Origin: Virgibacillus sp. AGTR
GTDB taxonomy: Bacteria; Bacillota; Bacilli; Bacillales; Amphibacillaceae
Direction: 5' to 3'
Assembly (NCBI RefSeq): GCF_016919725.2
Contig: NZ_JAJERH010000023.1
Coordinates: 1-56,579 of the forward strand
Length of the DNA stretch: 56,579 nucleotides
This document shows, in pieces, positions 30,032-40,014 of the stretch. The translations under genes were made by a program, and so were the position numbers. The notes beneath the pieces were generated by a model. That model made no database searches, had not been told where the DNA came from, and saw only the letters and a list, made by a program, of their open reading frames with translations. Positions within the stretch are counted from its first letter, which is position 1, and every line of letters begins with the position of its first letter.

Positions 30032-30895
30032 CTATTGTAATGCTTTGTTGGAAGTACCAAATAAATGTATTTTCTCTGCTACTACCCTTTCAATGGCACT
30101 CATCCCTGTTTGCATGATTTCCGGGATATTATGTGAATCTGGATGTAGTTCCAAATATTTACGTACTGCTTTTGTCCAAGCTTGATTGCATTCGGTATTT
30201 ACATTGATTTTTGCATGACCATATTCAATTGCTTTAACAATTTGATGTGAAGGTATTCCAGATCCTCCATGCAGGGCTAATGGAATTTCATTTAAATTTG
30301 TGGAAATCTCCTGCATTAAATCAAACGCCAATTTAGGCTCGCCTTGATATATGCCATGAACAGATCCAAGCGCTGCTGCAAGCAAGTCTACTCCAGTTTC
30401 TTCTACAAGCTGATAGCATTCCTTGGGATCTGCATATTTAATACCAGAAGTTATTCCGTCCTCTGTACCTCCTACAGAACCGATTTCTGCTTCAACAGAT
30501 ACATTCTGCTTTTTGGCGTAATCGACAACTTCTTTCGTGTTAGCAATGTTTTCTTCCAAGGGCAACTTTGAACCGTCGTACATTACCGAACTGTATCCTG
30601 CGTCAACTGCTTCTATACAGCGTTCTACAGATAGTCCGTGGTCGAGATGTAGAACAACAGGTACAGTGATTCCCATTTCTTCAACCATTTTTTTAGTTGT
30701 GGAAGCAATCAATTTAAATCCGCCAAGATAATCAACAATTCGATCCGTAGAAGCTAGAATAACGGGAGACTTTTCTCTTTCTGCTACACGTAGGGTTGCT
30801 TCTGCCCATTGGAAATTATTTATGTTAAACTGGCCAATAGCATAGTGCTTTTTCTTTGCTTCAGGCATCAGTTCTTTTAATGATACAAGCGACAT
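30032..30895 (-). CDS. iolJ: IolJ, 6-phospho-5-dehydro-2-deoxy-D-gluconate aldolase
   Basis: This class II aldolase cleaves 5-dehydro-2-deoxy-gluconate 6-phosphate to malonate semialdehyde and dihydroxyacetone phosphate. The 287 residues show the zinc-site histidines and loops of the family: VLHLDHGLSVE (about 80), EIGSVGGTEDG (about 135), GSVHGIYQ (about 180) and LHGGSGIP (about 210). Class II fructose-bisphosphate aldolases look alike; the iol context decides the call. TTGAGG lies eight bases before the start. Confidence 0.88.
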   Translation of the reverse strand: MSLVSLKELMPEAKKKHYAIGQFNINNFQWAEATLRVAEREKSPVILASTDRIVDYLGGFKLIASTTKKMVEEMGITVPVVLHLDHGLSVERCIEAVDAGYSSVMYDGSKLPLEENIANTKEVVDYAKKQNVSVEAEIGSVGGTEDGITSGIKYADPKECYQLVEETGVDLLAAALGSVHGIYQGEPKLAFDLMQEISTNLNEIPLALHGGSGIPSHQIVKAIEYGHAKINVNTECNQAWTKAVRKYLELHPDSHNIPEIMQTGMSAIERVVAEKIHLFGTSNKALQ

Positions 30896-30985
30896 ACTTT
30901 AACCTCAATTCTTGATAGACTATATCCAGATGTCCACTTCAGCATATGGATTTGACGTGAACATCCTCTTAACGATAGTTGTTAC

Positions 30986-31873
30986 TTAGTTTAAAATGTT
31001 TTCATCAATGTACTTCCGAGCCATTATCGCATATTCAAGTGGATGGGCAATTTCCGGGTCTTGCTCAGCTTCAACAACAATCCAGCCACAGTAGTTATGT
31101 TCTTGTAGCTTATCAAAAACTTTTTTAAAGTCGATACCGCCATCACCTGGAATGGTAAACATTCCAGCAAGAAAAGCGGATTGGAACGATGTACCGTTTT
31201 CTTTGCTAGTTTGCATGACATTATCACGAATATCTTTAAAATGTACATGTTTAATTCGGTCAATATGTTTCTCTAATAATGGCATATATTCTTTATCAGA
31301 GGCATAAATATGACCAGTATCATAAAGTAAGTGAACCAAGGCAGGATTTGTGTTTTCCATTAAGCGGTCCACTTCTTTTAATGTTTGGACAACGGTTCCA
31401 AGGTGATGGTGATAGACAAGCTTTAAACCATAGCTATTTGCTATTTTACCAAGGACATGAAGGCCGTTCGTAAGCTGCTTCCATTCTTCATCTGAAAATG
31501 TTGGCTTATTAGCAAAAACATTTTGTGCTAACCCTTGAATACTGTAGGTTTGCTCGGAAACGACAGCAACGGCTGCATTAACTTTTTTTAAATAGGTACA
31601 ATGCTTATGAAAAGCTTCAGATGCTTTCTCGATACCATCTCGAACAATAAAGCTGGAAAACCATTGACCAGCAATTTTTAAGTTACGAAGTTCAATTTCT
31701 TTTTTTAATGTTTCTGCATCAGGAAAGAAGCCTCCAACCTCGGTACCTTCAAACCCTGCTACAACAATATCGCTTAAAAGGTGAGATAGTGTGTTAGCTT
31801 TACCAATTTCGGGTATATCATCATTACGCCATCCGATTGGGGCAATCCCCCATTCAATATCCTGTTTCCCCAT
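30986..31873 (-). CDS. iolE: IolE, myo-inosose-2 dehydratase
   Basis: IolE removes water from scyllo-inosose to give 3D-(3,5/4)-trihydroxycyclohexane-1,2-dione. The 295-residue TIM barrel belongs to the xylose-isomerase-like superfamily; metal-binding positions appear in [18 protein letters not shown] and HVHFKDIR, with a final Glu in WIVVEAEQD. The start has only a weak site (GGACGTGAT), and the gene lies 22 bases after iolD. Confidence 0.9.
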   Translation of the reverse strand: MGKQDIEWGIAPIGWRNDDIPEIGKANTLSHLLSDIVVAGFEGTEVGGFFPDAETLKKEIELRNLKIAGQWFSSFIVRDGIEKASEAFHKHCTYLKKVNAAVAVVSEQTYSIQGLAQNVFANKPTFSDEEWKQLTNGLHVLGKIANSYGLKLVYHHHLGTVVQTLKEVDRLMENTNPALVHLLYDTGHIYASDKEYMPLLEKHIDRIKHVHFKDIRDNVMQTSKENGTSFQSAFLAGMFTIPGDGGIDFKKVFDKLQEHNYCGWIVVEAEQDPEIAHPLEYAIMARKYIDENILN

Positions 31874-31895
31874 AGATCATCACGTCCAACTTCGA

Positions 31896-33812
31896 TTAAT
31901 ATTGTCTTGCATTATCGCGAACTTGCTGTGTTTTTGCGTAAGCTCTTTGTACGCTTTCTCTTTCTGAAACTTCAGCTACACCTACATTCCACCAACTGCC
32001 ATCGTAACCATCTGTCATTGTTTTTGGCAGCACTTTTATTTCAATTAATGTAGATACACTTTGCCTTTTTGCGTCTTCCATAGCTGTAGTTAAATCTTCC
32101 AAATTATTTACAGAATAGGTTTTCAAACCATATCCCTCGCCAATTTTACTGTAATCAATATTCATGATTTCGTTATGCAAATTACGGAATTCTGTTCCTG
32201 TACTTCCATTTCCGTGATCCATTTGCAAATTATTGATACAGCCAAATCCAGAATTATTGAATAGCAAAAGGTTGATTTTTTTATCATATTGAAGTGCTGT
32301 CACAATTTCAGAATGAAGCATTAAGAAGCTTCCATCTCCAACAACAGCATATGATTCCTTGTCAGGGTTCGCTAATTTAGCTCCTAAAGCTCCGGCAATT
32401 TCGTAACCCATACAAGAATAGCCATACTCTAAATGGAACGTATTCGTCACATTAGCATTCCATAGACGCTGCATATCACCTGGAAGGGAGCCTGCTGAAG
32501 ATACAACAATTGCGTCGTCATCGACTATATCGTTGATTTTAATCAATGCGGCTGTTTGTGTTAGTTCCGTTTTTAGAGCATCTGCATACGCATTTAAAAT
32601 CTCTTGACTGAAATGCTCCGAAATTTCTGGTGTGAAATTATCTCGATGGAATTCGATTCCAGCTAAGCGATTGCGTTCCTTCTCCCACTCAAGTCTTAAT
32701 GCATTCATTTCTTCAGCGTAGCTTGATTGATAGTCACCAATATGTTTGTTAATTAATTGCAGTGTTGCTTTGGCATCAGCTACAACTTGAAAACCATCAA
32801 ATTTATATGCTTGTCCTCGATTTACATTGATATTTAAAAATGTTGTATTATCAAAGTCAAACAATGTTTTTGATGAAGTCGTGAAATCTGAATACCTCGT
32901 ACCGATTCCGATAATTAAATCAGCATTCATTACCGCTTTATTCGCAGCAGAAGTACCTAAAATACCATTTCCACCAAGATTATTATTGTGAGTAAACGCA
33001 ACGGTTGATTTTCCAGCGTGTGTTTCTACAATTGGAATATTCGCTTTTTCGGAAAGCTCAACTAATTCATCTCTCGCTTGTGAATACTTAGCACCGCCAC
33101 CAACTAATAGAACTGGACGTTTACTTTGAGTAATGGAGGATATTGCTCCATCTAATTCCCGTTGCGTCGGCAATTTGCGATCTACATAGTGAACCCGTTT
33201 ATTAAAAAAGCTAGTCGGATAATCATAAGCCATTGCTTCAATATCTTGAGGCAAACAAATGGTTACAGGTCCGGTTGTTGCTGGATTAGTTAATACTTCA
33301 AACGCTCGTAACAACGCGCTCATTAGTTGTTCTGGTCGATCAATACGGTCCCAATATTTTGAAACGGCTTTGAATGCTTCGTTGGTGGTTATATCTGTAC
33401 TATGCTCATGCTCTAATTGCTGTAGAACAGGGTCTGGCTGTCTTGTTGCAAACGTATCTGCCGGTAAGAATAATACCGGGATATTATTTGCGAAAGCAGT
33501 TCCTGCCGCAGTTAACATATTCGCTGAACCTGGACCTGCGGATGCAGAAACACCAAAAATCTTTTGGCGAAGATGCTGTTTGGAAAAAGCAACTGCTGCA
33601 TGAGCCATCCCTTGTTCATTCTTTCCTTGATAGCTTTTTAGATGACCTGGATTATTTTCAAGAGCTTCTCCTAAACCTAAAACATTTCCATGTCCATATA
33701 TGTGGAAAATACCTTCAACAAAAGGTGTTTCAATACCATCTATAGAAATAAATTGTTGGTTTAAAAATTTTACTAGCGCTTGTGCAGTTGTTAGACGGAT
33801 TCTTTTACTCAT
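31896..33812 (-). CDS. iolD: IolD, trihydroxycyclohexane-1,2-dione acylhydrolase (ThDP-dependent)
   Basis: IolD opens the six-membered ring to give 5-deoxy-glucuronate. The 638-residue protein is a thiamine-diphosphate enzyme of the acetolactate-synthase type: an N-terminal Glu in GLGEALENN, a central domain, and the ThDP/Mg2+ motif GDGSFLMLH...LLLFNNSGFG near residues 480-515. AGAAAGGAAGG precedes the start. Placement between iolC and iolE matches the Bacillus operon order. Confidence 0.92.
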   Translation of the reverse strand: MSKRIRLTTAQALVKFLNQQFISIDGIETPFVEGIFHIYGHGNVLGLGEALENNPGHLKSYQGKNEQGMAHAAVAFSKQHLRQKIFGVSASAGPGSANMLTAAGTAFANNIPVLFLPADTFATRQPDPVLQQLEHEHSTDITTNEAFKAVSKYWDRIDRPEQLMSALLRAFEVLTNPATTGPVTICLPQDIEAMAYDYPTSFFNKRVHYVDRKLPTQRELDGAISSITQSKRPVLLVGGGAKYSQARDELVELSEKANIPIVETHAGKSTVAFTHNNNLGGNGILGTSAANKAVMNADLIIGIGTRYSDFTTSSKTLFDFDNTTFLNINVNRGQAYKFDGFQVVADAKATLQLINKHIGDYQSSYAEEMNALRLEWEKERNRLAGIEFHRDNFTPEISEHFSQEILNAYADALKTELTQTAALIKINDIVDDDAIVVSSAGSLPGDMQRLWNANVTNTFHLEYGYSCMGYEIAGALGAKLANPDKESYAVVGDGSFLMLHSEIVTALQYDKKINLLLFNNSGFGCINNLQMDHGNGSTGTEFRNLHNEIMNIDYSKIGEGYGLKTYSVNNLEDLTTAMEDAKRQSVSTLIEIKVLPKTMTDGYDGSWWNVGVAEVSERESVQRAYAKTQQVRDNARQY

Positions 33813-33839
33813 TTGTTCAACCTTCCTTTCTCTTGAAGT

Positions 33840-34820
33840 TTAAGAACGCTCGCGAATAAGCTGTTCAATTTCTTCTACAGTCGGCATTGCTTCGGAAGAG
33901 CTATGCTTGCTGACTACGATAGAAGCAGAAGCACTGCCAAATTTCAAAGCAGTTTCATAGTCTTTTCCTTTGATAAGCGCATAAAGGAATGCAGATGCAT
34001 AGGAATCTCCGGCACCAAATGTTTTTAATACCTTTGTTTTGTATGCTTGACCGCGGTGAACTGTTCCATCTGGCTCGTATGCATAAGAACCATCAACACC
34101 ATGCTTGATAACAACAAGCTCAGTATGATGCTGGAATAAGTGATGAACCGTTTTTTCGTTATCACCTGTAGAATTAAGCTTTTCCATTACATCGTATTCG
34201 TCACGTGTACCGATAACGACATCGGATTGCTCAGCAACAAGAGAATAGTAAACAGCTGTTTCTTCAGTTGATTTCCATGTATATGGTCGGTAGTCTAATT
34301 CAAATATGACTTTTACATCATTCTTTTTAGCGTATTGAATGGCTTGCAATACCGCTTCACGAGAAGGGCTTTGTGCAAGTGCAGTGCCAGAAACAAGAAG
34401 CATTTTTGCTTTTTTAATATAATCTTCATTTACTTCTGTAGAATCTAAATAAAGGTCTGCTACTTTATCACGATACATTAAGATGCTACATTCTTCTGGA
34501 CTTAGAATTTCTGTAAACGTAAGTCCGGATTTATGTCCATCGGTATCAAAAACGATATTGGAAGTATCAATTCCTTTATCCTGCATATATTGCTTGATAA
34601 AGTTGCCATGCTGATCCTGTGAAATTTTTCCGATAAATCCAGCTTTCAGTCCTAATTTTGAGCTGCCGATAGCTATATTAGCAGGTGAACCGCCAACGTA
34701 TTTTGTAAACGTCATTGTTTCTTCCATTGGACGGTTGTATTCGTTTGCATTTAAGTCAATAGCTGCACGGCCAATCGCGATAATATCGAATTCTCTATCC
34801 TGGTTAAATGTGAGTGACAT
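33840..34820 (-). CDS. iolC: IolC, 5-dehydro-2-deoxygluconokinase (PfkB family)
   Basis: This ribokinase-type enzyme phosphorylates 5-dehydro-2-deoxy-gluconate, providing the substrate of IolJ and the inducer of IolR in Bacillus. The 326 residues have the PfkB N-terminal motif (VGGSPANIAIGSSKLG, about 43-58) and the C-terminal anion-hole motif KTFGAGDSYASAF (about 266-279) with the catalytic Asp. AAGGAG lies seven bases before the ATG. Confidence 0.92.
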   Translation of the reverse strand: MSLTFNQDREFDIIAIGRAAIDLNANEYNRPMEETMTFTKYVGGSPANIAIGSSKLGLKAGFIGKISQDQHGNFIKQYMQDKGIDTSNIVFDTDGHKSGLTFTEILSPEECSILMYRDKVADLYLDSTEVNEDYIKKAKMLLVSGTALAQSPSREAVLQAIQYAKKNDVKVIFELDYRPYTWKSTEETAVYYSLVAEQSDVVIGTRDEYDVMEKLNSTGDNEKTVHHLFQHHTELVVIKHGVDGSYAYEPDGTVHRGQAYKTKVLKTFGAGDSYASAFLYALIKGKDYETALKFGSASASIVVSKHSSSEAMPTVEEIEQLIRERS

Positions 34821-35001
34821 GATTTTCGCTCCTTAAATTGTGAATTTTCATAGAGGAACCGTCCGCGTCCTATTTTATAAAAATAGAAAGAGGGAGGGAC
34901 GATTCAAAATCTATTAATCCAGAAAACCTAAACTATGGCATGATTTCATTTTCATTCTGGTATAGCCATGTCCAGCTCCAAGCGCTTTCCGCTTTTGGTT
35001 T
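34821..35001 (-). other. iolB-iolC spacer with a hairpin
   Basis: A 181-base gap inside the operon, unusually long for it. The minus strand can fold CTATTTT/AAAATAG at about 34872-34890, flanked by repeated CGTCC-type motifs, which could modulate message stability between iolB and iolC. No gene is visible. Confidence 0.3.
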
Positions 35002-35820
35002 TTAATCTCTATCAATAATCCATTCGTGGTCTTTTTCGTTATGAAATTTCCAAATACGTTCTGGCCCCGCCATGACATTTAAATAGTAGGAAGCATAGCC
35101 ATCTGGAACGCCGACTGGATGATAGCCTTTCGGAACAAGGACAACATTTGCGTTTTCTACAGCCATTGTTTCATCTAAAGAACGATCCTCTGTGTACACA
35201 CGTTGGAAAACAAATCCTTGTGGAGGGTCCATCTCATGATAATAGCTTTCTTCCAAGAAGGACTCTTCCGGGAGATTATCCTGATCATGCTTATGCGGAG
35301 GATAGCTTGACCAGTTAGCTGTTTCTGTAAATACTTCTACAACAAGCAAGCTGTTTGCAGAAGGGTCAGAGTCTGGCAAAATGTTGTGTACCTGACGTTT
35401 GTTATGATACTTGCCTCGATGCTCTACCCCATTATCCTCAGCTTTAATCAGCTTTGTCGGCAGCTCTTTATCGGATGGGGCAAAGCATAGTGCTACACGA
35501 GCTTTTGTAACGGCTGTAATCGTAGCTGTTTTATTGTGGGAAATATAAACACTGTCCGTTGGTTTTCGTTCAAATACACTGTCACGCGTACCGATTTCCG
35601 AGAAGCTTTGATATCCATCTGTGACAGTGATTTTTCCTGTCAGTGCCACAACGCAAAGTTCTAAATTAGTCAGCTTTTCATCATAGCTAGTATGAGGTTC
35701 TAAATCAACAACTTTAAAACCGACATAATGAAGATCGGAATTTTTCTCTGTCACTTCATGAACAAGCGTCACGCCGTCTGCTAGTTTATTATTTTCAGGT
35801 TTTCTTAGTAAATGACTCAT
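35002..35820 (-). CDS. iolB: IolB, 5-deoxy-glucuronate isomerase
   Basis: IolB isomerises 5-deoxy-glucuronate to 5-dehydro-2-deoxy-gluconate. The 272-residue bicupin shows the metal-site pattern SSYPPHKHDQDNLPEES (about residues 168-184) and a later YHEMDPPQG...VPKGYHPV segment, characteristic of the KduI/IolB family. AAAGGAG lies eight bases before the start. Confidence 0.92.
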   Translation of the reverse strand: MSHLLRKPENNKLADGVTLVHEVTEKNSDLHYVGFKVVDLEPHTSYDEKLTNLELCVVALTGKITVTDGYQSFSEIGTRDSVFERKPTDSVYISHNKTATITAVTKARVALCFAPSDKELPTKLIKAEDNGVEHRGKYHNKRQVHNILPDSDPSANSLLVVEVFTETANWSSYPPHKHDQDNLPEESFLEESYYHEMDPPQGFVFQRVYTEDRSLDETMAVENANVVLVPKGYHPVGVPDGYASYYLNVMAGPERIWKFHNEKDHEWIIDRD

Positions 35821-35910
35821 AACGGACTCCTTTCAATATGGGCTGAGGCCGGGGTAGTGGGATAACAAGCCCTAACCTCATGTTAATACTGGAAAGCTGG
35901 TATTCTCTTT

Positions 35911-37368
35911 TTATGAAAAATCAGGTTCAAGATAACGAGCTGTTACTACCTTCTTACGCGTATAGAAATCTACACTGTCTTTGCCATTAGCATGCAATGT
36001 ACCATAGAAGGAAGACTTCCATCCAGAGAATGGGAAGAATGCCATTGGAGCCGGCACACCTAAGTTGATTCCTAACATCCCTGCATCGATATTTTCACGG
36101 AAGTAGCGTACGGATAACGCGCTTGTAGTGAATAGGCAAGCACCGTTAGCGAATTCAGATTGGTTAGCGAATTCAACAGCTTCTTTCAAGTTTTTCACAC
36201 GTACAATAGATAGTACGGGAGCAAAAATTTCATCTTTCCAGATGGACATATCTTGAGTTACCCCGTCAAAAATAGTTGGTCCAACAAAGTAACCGTCTTC
36301 TAATTGTTCATCGCGGCCGTCACGAATTAATGTAGCTCCTTCTTCAATACCTTTTTCGATGTAGCCAAGTGTACGTTGTTTTACTTCATCGCGAATAACT
36401 GGTCCTAAGAAGATGCCTTCATCCAGGCCATTACCCATTTTAATGTTGTCAGCAGCTTCTTTTAATTTAGCGATAAATTCATCTGCAACAGAATCTTCTA
36501 CTGTTACAACGGCGCAAGCCATGCAACGCTCTCCAGCTGAACCGAATGCTGCGCTAATTACTTCTTTAGTTGCTAAGTCTAAGTCAGCATCTGCTAGTAC
36601 AGTAGAGTGGTTTTTCGCACCAGTTAATGCCTGAACGCGTTTTAAGTTTTCACTTCCGCGTTTGTATACATATTCTCCAACAGGCTTAGAACCTACGAAG
36701 GATACTGCTTTCACAGCAGGGTGATCTAAAATATCATTAACCACATCATGTGCACCATTAACAATGCTGAATACACCCTTCGGAAGACCAGCTTCATCTA
36801 ATAATTCTGCAAGTCTAGCTGCAAGAATAGGTGTCTTTTCAGATGGTTTTAAGATGAAGGAGTTACCTAAAGCGATTGCCATTGGGAACATCCAGCATGG
36901 AACCATCATTGGGAAGTTAAATGGAGCAATCCCGCCGACAACCCCTACAGGATAACGATAGTTTGTAGCTTCTACATCTGTTGCGATTGTTGCAAGTGAA
37001 TCACCCATCATTAGGGTTGGCGCACCAGCAGCAAATTCTACGTTTTCAATACCACGTCCAACTTCACCTAATGCTTCACTAACGCTCTTTCCGTTTTCTT
37101 GTGTAATTAATTTAGCTAATTCTTCTTTATGTTCCTCTAATAGGTTTTGATATTTAAATAAGATACGAGCGCGTTTTGCTACAGATACCTTTTTCCATTT
37201 ATCTTGAGCTGCCTGAGCGGATTGTACGGCATCTTCGAAATCTACAGAAGTAGAGATTGGTACCTGAGCTAATACCTCTTTTGTAGCTGGATTATAAACA
37301 TTTTCATAGTTATCAGTTTTACTTTCGACCCACTCACCGTTAATAAAGTTTCTAAGTTTTTTAGACAT
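35911..37368 (-). CDS. iolA: IolA/MmsA, (methyl)malonate-semialdehyde dehydrogenase
   Basis: This CoA-acylating aldehyde dehydrogenase converts malonate semialdehyde to acetyl-CoA and CO2 with NAD+, the last step of the pathway. The 485 residues show the catalytic cysteine in GSAGERCMA (about 277-285), the glycine motif [11 protein letters not shown], and LTGAKNH where general aldehyde dehydrogenases have ELGGK, a feature of the MMSDH subfamily. GAGGAGG precedes the ATG. Confidence 0.93.
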   Translation of the reverse strand: MSKKLRNFINGEWVESKTDNYENVYNPATKEVLAQVPISTSVDFEDAVQSAQAAQDKWKKVSVAKRARILFKYQNLLEEHKEELAKLITQENGKSVSEALGEVGRGIENVEFAAGAPTLMMGDSLATIATDVEATNYRYPVGVVGGIAPFNFPMMVPCWMFPMAIALGNSFILKPSEKTPILAARLAELLDEAGLPKGVFSIVNGAHDVVNDILDHPAVKAVSFVGSKPVGEYVYKRGSENLKRVQALTGAKNHSTVLADADLDLATKEVISAAFGSAGERCMACAVVTVEDSVADEFIAKLKEAADNIKMGNGLDEGIFLGPVIRDEVKQRTLGYIEKGIEEGATLIRDGRDEQLEDGYFVGPTIFDGVTQDMSIWKDEIFAPVLSIVRVKNLKEAVEFANQSEFANGACLFTTSALSVRYFRENIDAGMLGINLGVPAPMAFFPFSGWKSSFYGTLHANGKDSVDFYTRKKVVTARYLEPDFS

Positions 37369-37442
37369 TTGATATCCTCCTCTTTATTCTTACAACTTCT
37401 AATACTAGCAATCTGAAAGATAGATAGCGCCTTCATAAATCT

Positions 37443-37832
37443 CTAGATATCACCTGTTAAGAATTGGGCTTTTCCAAAGCCAAAGCTCCATTCTCCAGCT
37501 CCGTTTGTAACAAACGTTATCATTACATCCTTCGAATCAATCTGGCACTCAGACTTTAATTTGTCAGTCAAAATCCGATAAAAGTCTTGCTTCATTTTAT
37601 CGGTTCTTTGCGTGCTGATTACAGTAAACAAAAGTACATTACTACTTCTACTAAATCCTAATCCAGTATCTTCTAGTATCATTTCATATGGTTCATGTTG
37701 AGTAACGATTTGATAGCGATCTCCCTCAGGAACTTGAAACGTTTTCAATAAAACATGATGCGTTACATCCATAATCTGTTTGATTTCTTCAGGCTTTTTA
37801 CCCTTTATTAAATCAATTTTTACTAAAGGCAT
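37443..37832 (-). CDS. Tautomerase-family protein in the iol operon
   Basis: A 129-residue member of the 4-oxalocrotonate tautomerase/MIF superfamily. Met is followed by proline (MPLVKIDLIKG), the catalytic N-terminal base of the family, and the protein is the size of a fused two-repeat tautomerase. It overlaps iolR by ten bases and lies 74 bases before iolA, so it is co-expressed with inositol catabolism. It might speed keto-enol steps of the diketone intermediates; this is inference, since the Bacillus iol operon that I know has no such gene. AAAGGAG precedes the start. Confidence 0.8.
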   Translation of the reverse strand: MPLVKIDLIKGKKPEEIKQIMDVTHHVLLKTFQVPEGDRYQIVTQHEPYEMILEDTGLGFSRSSNVLLFTVISTQRTDKMKQDFYRILTDKLKSECQIDSKDVMITFVTNGAGEWSFGFGKAQFLTGDI

Positions 37833-38638
37833 TTCTTTACTCCTTTATTCGGATTTGCAGTCACTAGCTCAACTTTATTATTCGTACAATATTCGACATA
37901 CTTGTTATTTGGTAATCGATCAGTAATGAGATAATCCAATTGATTTAAGTCGCAATAAGTAGTGAGGGCGACTTTATCAAATTTTTGGTGATCAACTAAT
38001 AAAAACTTCTGATCAATTTGTTTAGCAATATAGGATTTTAACTCTGTTTCCTCAGGAATTGAACTTGTAATACCATTTTTAATAGAAATGGCAGTTGCAG
38101 CTAAAAAAGCTTTGTTGATATTGTATTTTTTAATAATTTCCTGTGCCTGAAGGGTTGTGAAAGATTGAGATCTTCGATCGAGCAATCCTCCGAGACTATA
38201 AACGGTAAGATTCTCAAAAGGAATCGTTCTCAGAATAATGTCAATATTATTAGTGACAATTGTAATCGTTTTTTCTTGAATATGTTCTATCATTTCCAAT
38301 ACCGTTGTACCTGTGTCTATAAAAATAATGTCACCTTCTTGAACATATGTAGCAGCTTGTTGTGCAATTCGTTGCTTTCCTGCTAGATTTGTTTCTTTCC
38401 GGTAGGTGAAGGAAGTTAAAGGTTTTGTTACTTCATTATTTTGTGATTTTTCTTGTACAGGATTTTTTACAGCTGCACCACCGTGGACTTTTATGATTTT
38501 TCCAGATTTTATTAATTCTTGTACATCATTACGAATTGTATTTTTAGAAACAGCGAACTTATCAACGAGTTCATCGTAGGAAGCTTGTTGCTTATGGGTA
38601 ATATATTCTTCCAATTTAGCGATGCGCTTAGATTTGAT
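37823..38638 (-). CDS. iolR: IolR-like DeoR-family repressor, probable AUC start
   Basis: A DeoR/GlpR-type repressor with an N-terminal winged helix-turn-helix (YDELVDKFAVSKNTIRNDVQ) and a C-terminal sugar-phosphate sensor domain (DIIFIDTGTT; LLVDHQKFDK). As first gene of the iol operon it probably represses it. The start is unusual: the near-perfect anti-16S sequence AGAGGTGATC is followed eight bases later by an ATC at 38638. The in-frame GTG at 38647 lies inside that site and cannot use it, and no ATG is near. An ATC start gives the normal family N-terminus. Confidence 0.85.
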   Translation of the reverse strand: MKSKRIAKLEEYITHKQQASYDELVDKFAVSKNTIRNDVQELIKSGKIIKVHGGAAVKNPVQEKSQNNEVTKPLTSFTYRKETNLAGKQRIAQQAATYVQEGDIIFIDTGTTVLEMIEHIQEKTITIVTNNIDIILRTIPFENLTVYSLGGLLDRRSQSFTTLQAQEIIKKYNINKAFLAATAISIKNGITSSIPEETELKSYIAKQIDQKFLLVDHQKFDKVALTTYCDLNQLDYLITDRLPNNKYVEYCTNNKVELVTANPNKGVKKCL

Positions 38639-38647
38639 GTTGATCAC

Positions 38648-39128
38648 CTCTTTTCTTGTCTAAGATTATAGCACATAAAATACAAAAAGTTAACAATAAT
38701 ATTACCAAAACTTTATATAAAGTTAGATAAATTATGTGTATAAGTTTTAAGTTTGGTTGTCTATGGGTATAGTAGTTTTCGTGCATTTGATTCATTAAAT
38801 ATGACTTGGAACTCTCGGATTATATAATGTAGAATAAGACTATCTTTATAAATGTAAACGGATTTGTAATAAGAAGAAATAAGTTTAAAGTAGGATTGCT
38901 GACTTAGTAGGTAGTAATAGAAGTAAATGGTGAAGACTATGATTAAAAGCTTATTGGAAAGGAAGTAAATACCAGGGGGATTGAATTACGATGTTTTATT
39001 CATTGGTGAAAATGATTTGATTTGTGCATAAATTATTAAAAAGTTAATATATAGTTAACATGAATATGATTGCACGAACTTATCTTAGCATTGTGGAAGA
39101 TGAAAAAATAAAGAAGGGAGCACTTAGT
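38648..39128. promoter_or_regulatory. Divergent control region between the two DeoR-type regulators
   Basis: A 480-base AT-rich intergenic region with no gene. AAAAAGTTAA occurs twice, at about 38681 (facing iolR) and at about 39040 (facing the second regulator), each next to TAACAAT/GTTAAC-type sequence. These could be operators for one or both repressors. The minus-strand iol operon promoter and the plus-strand regulator promoter must lie here. Confidence 0.4.
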
Positions 39129-39896
39129 ATGTTAAAAGCACAACGAGTAAATGCCATACTCGAATTTGTGAAAGAGAAAGAGTCCGTATCACTTGATGAG
39201 TTAGTGGAACGATTTGATGTATCAAAAAATACAATTAGGCGAGATATACAAGAACTTGTTGATGGAGAAAAACTAGTGAAGGTGTACGGTGGAGTTTCAA
39301 TAGCAAAACCTTTAACAGTTCCTTATCAAGATCGTAAAATAAAGCAATTTAATGAAAAACAACAACTTGCTAAATTAGCAGCAGAATTTGTTGAAGAGGG
39401 AGATATTATTTTTATTGATTCTGGTACAACTACTGTAGAGATGCTAGAATTTATGAAACATAAAAATATTACCATTGTAACCAATAATTTAGATTTCACA
39501 TTGGATGCCAGTGCATATCCGAATTTACATATTTATTCAACTGGTGGTGTTTTCGAACGATCTACAAGGTCATATGTTGGAACAGAAAGTGCAGAAGTAA
39601 TTCAAAAGTATAATTTTAATAAAGCTTTTATGGCTTCCACCGGTATCTCTTTAGATAAGGGGATAACAAACTCTTCGCCTTTAGAGACACAAGTAAAAGC
39701 AAAAGTGATTCAGAAAAGTGAGCAAGTATTTATACTCGTTGACCATACAAAATTTGATAAATATGCATTAACTACCTATTGTGATTTTAGTGAAATTGAT
39801 TATTTAATAACAAATCAAGAACCACCGATAGAGTACATTAAACACAGTGAGCATAATCAATATAGCGTTTTATACCCCAGTCATATTAGTGTATAG
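39129..39896 (+). CDS. Second IolR-like DeoR-family regulator
   Basis: A 255-residue DeoR/GlpR-type regulator with helix-turn-helix (LDELVERFDVSKNTIRRDIQ) and effector domain (GDIIFIDSGTTTVEM, RSTRSYVGTES, LVDHTKFDKYALTTY). The RSYVG segment resembles the RSFVG of Bacillus subtilis IolR, so this may be the closer functional IolR. The start at 39129 has AAGAAGGGAG upstream; the ATG at 39060 has no site. It is followed by an orphan PTS IIB/IIA pair and faces away from the iol operon. Its likely target is the inositol-type genes at 41104-43754, whose promoter carries 11-bp-spaced repeats. Confidence 0.85.
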   Translation: MLKAQRVNAILEFVKEKESVSLDELVERFDVSKNTIRRDIQELVDGEKLVKVYGGVSIAKPLTVPYQDRKIKQFNEKQQLAKLAAEFVEEGDIIFIDSGTTTVEMLEFMKHKNITIVTNNLDFTLDASAYPNLHIYSTGGVFERSTRSYVGTESAEVIQKYNFNKAFMASTGISLDKGITNSSPLETQVKAKVIQKSEQVFILVDHTKFDKYALTTYCDFSEIDYLITNQEPPIEYIKHSEHNQYSVLYPSHISV

Positions 39897-40014
39897 TGAA
39901 AAGTTGACTTAGCTTTAGGCAACAAATTAGTAAGCTCTTACAGTAAAATATCACGTTTTGTATGCTTAAGATTTGTGTGGATAAAAATAATAAATTACAG
40001 GAGTGGTGATAATT

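Noticed and set aside
38850-38875. Catabolite-repression (cre) site TGTAAACGGATTTG near the iol control region
   Set aside because: It matches only half of the consensus well and sits at no clear promoter.
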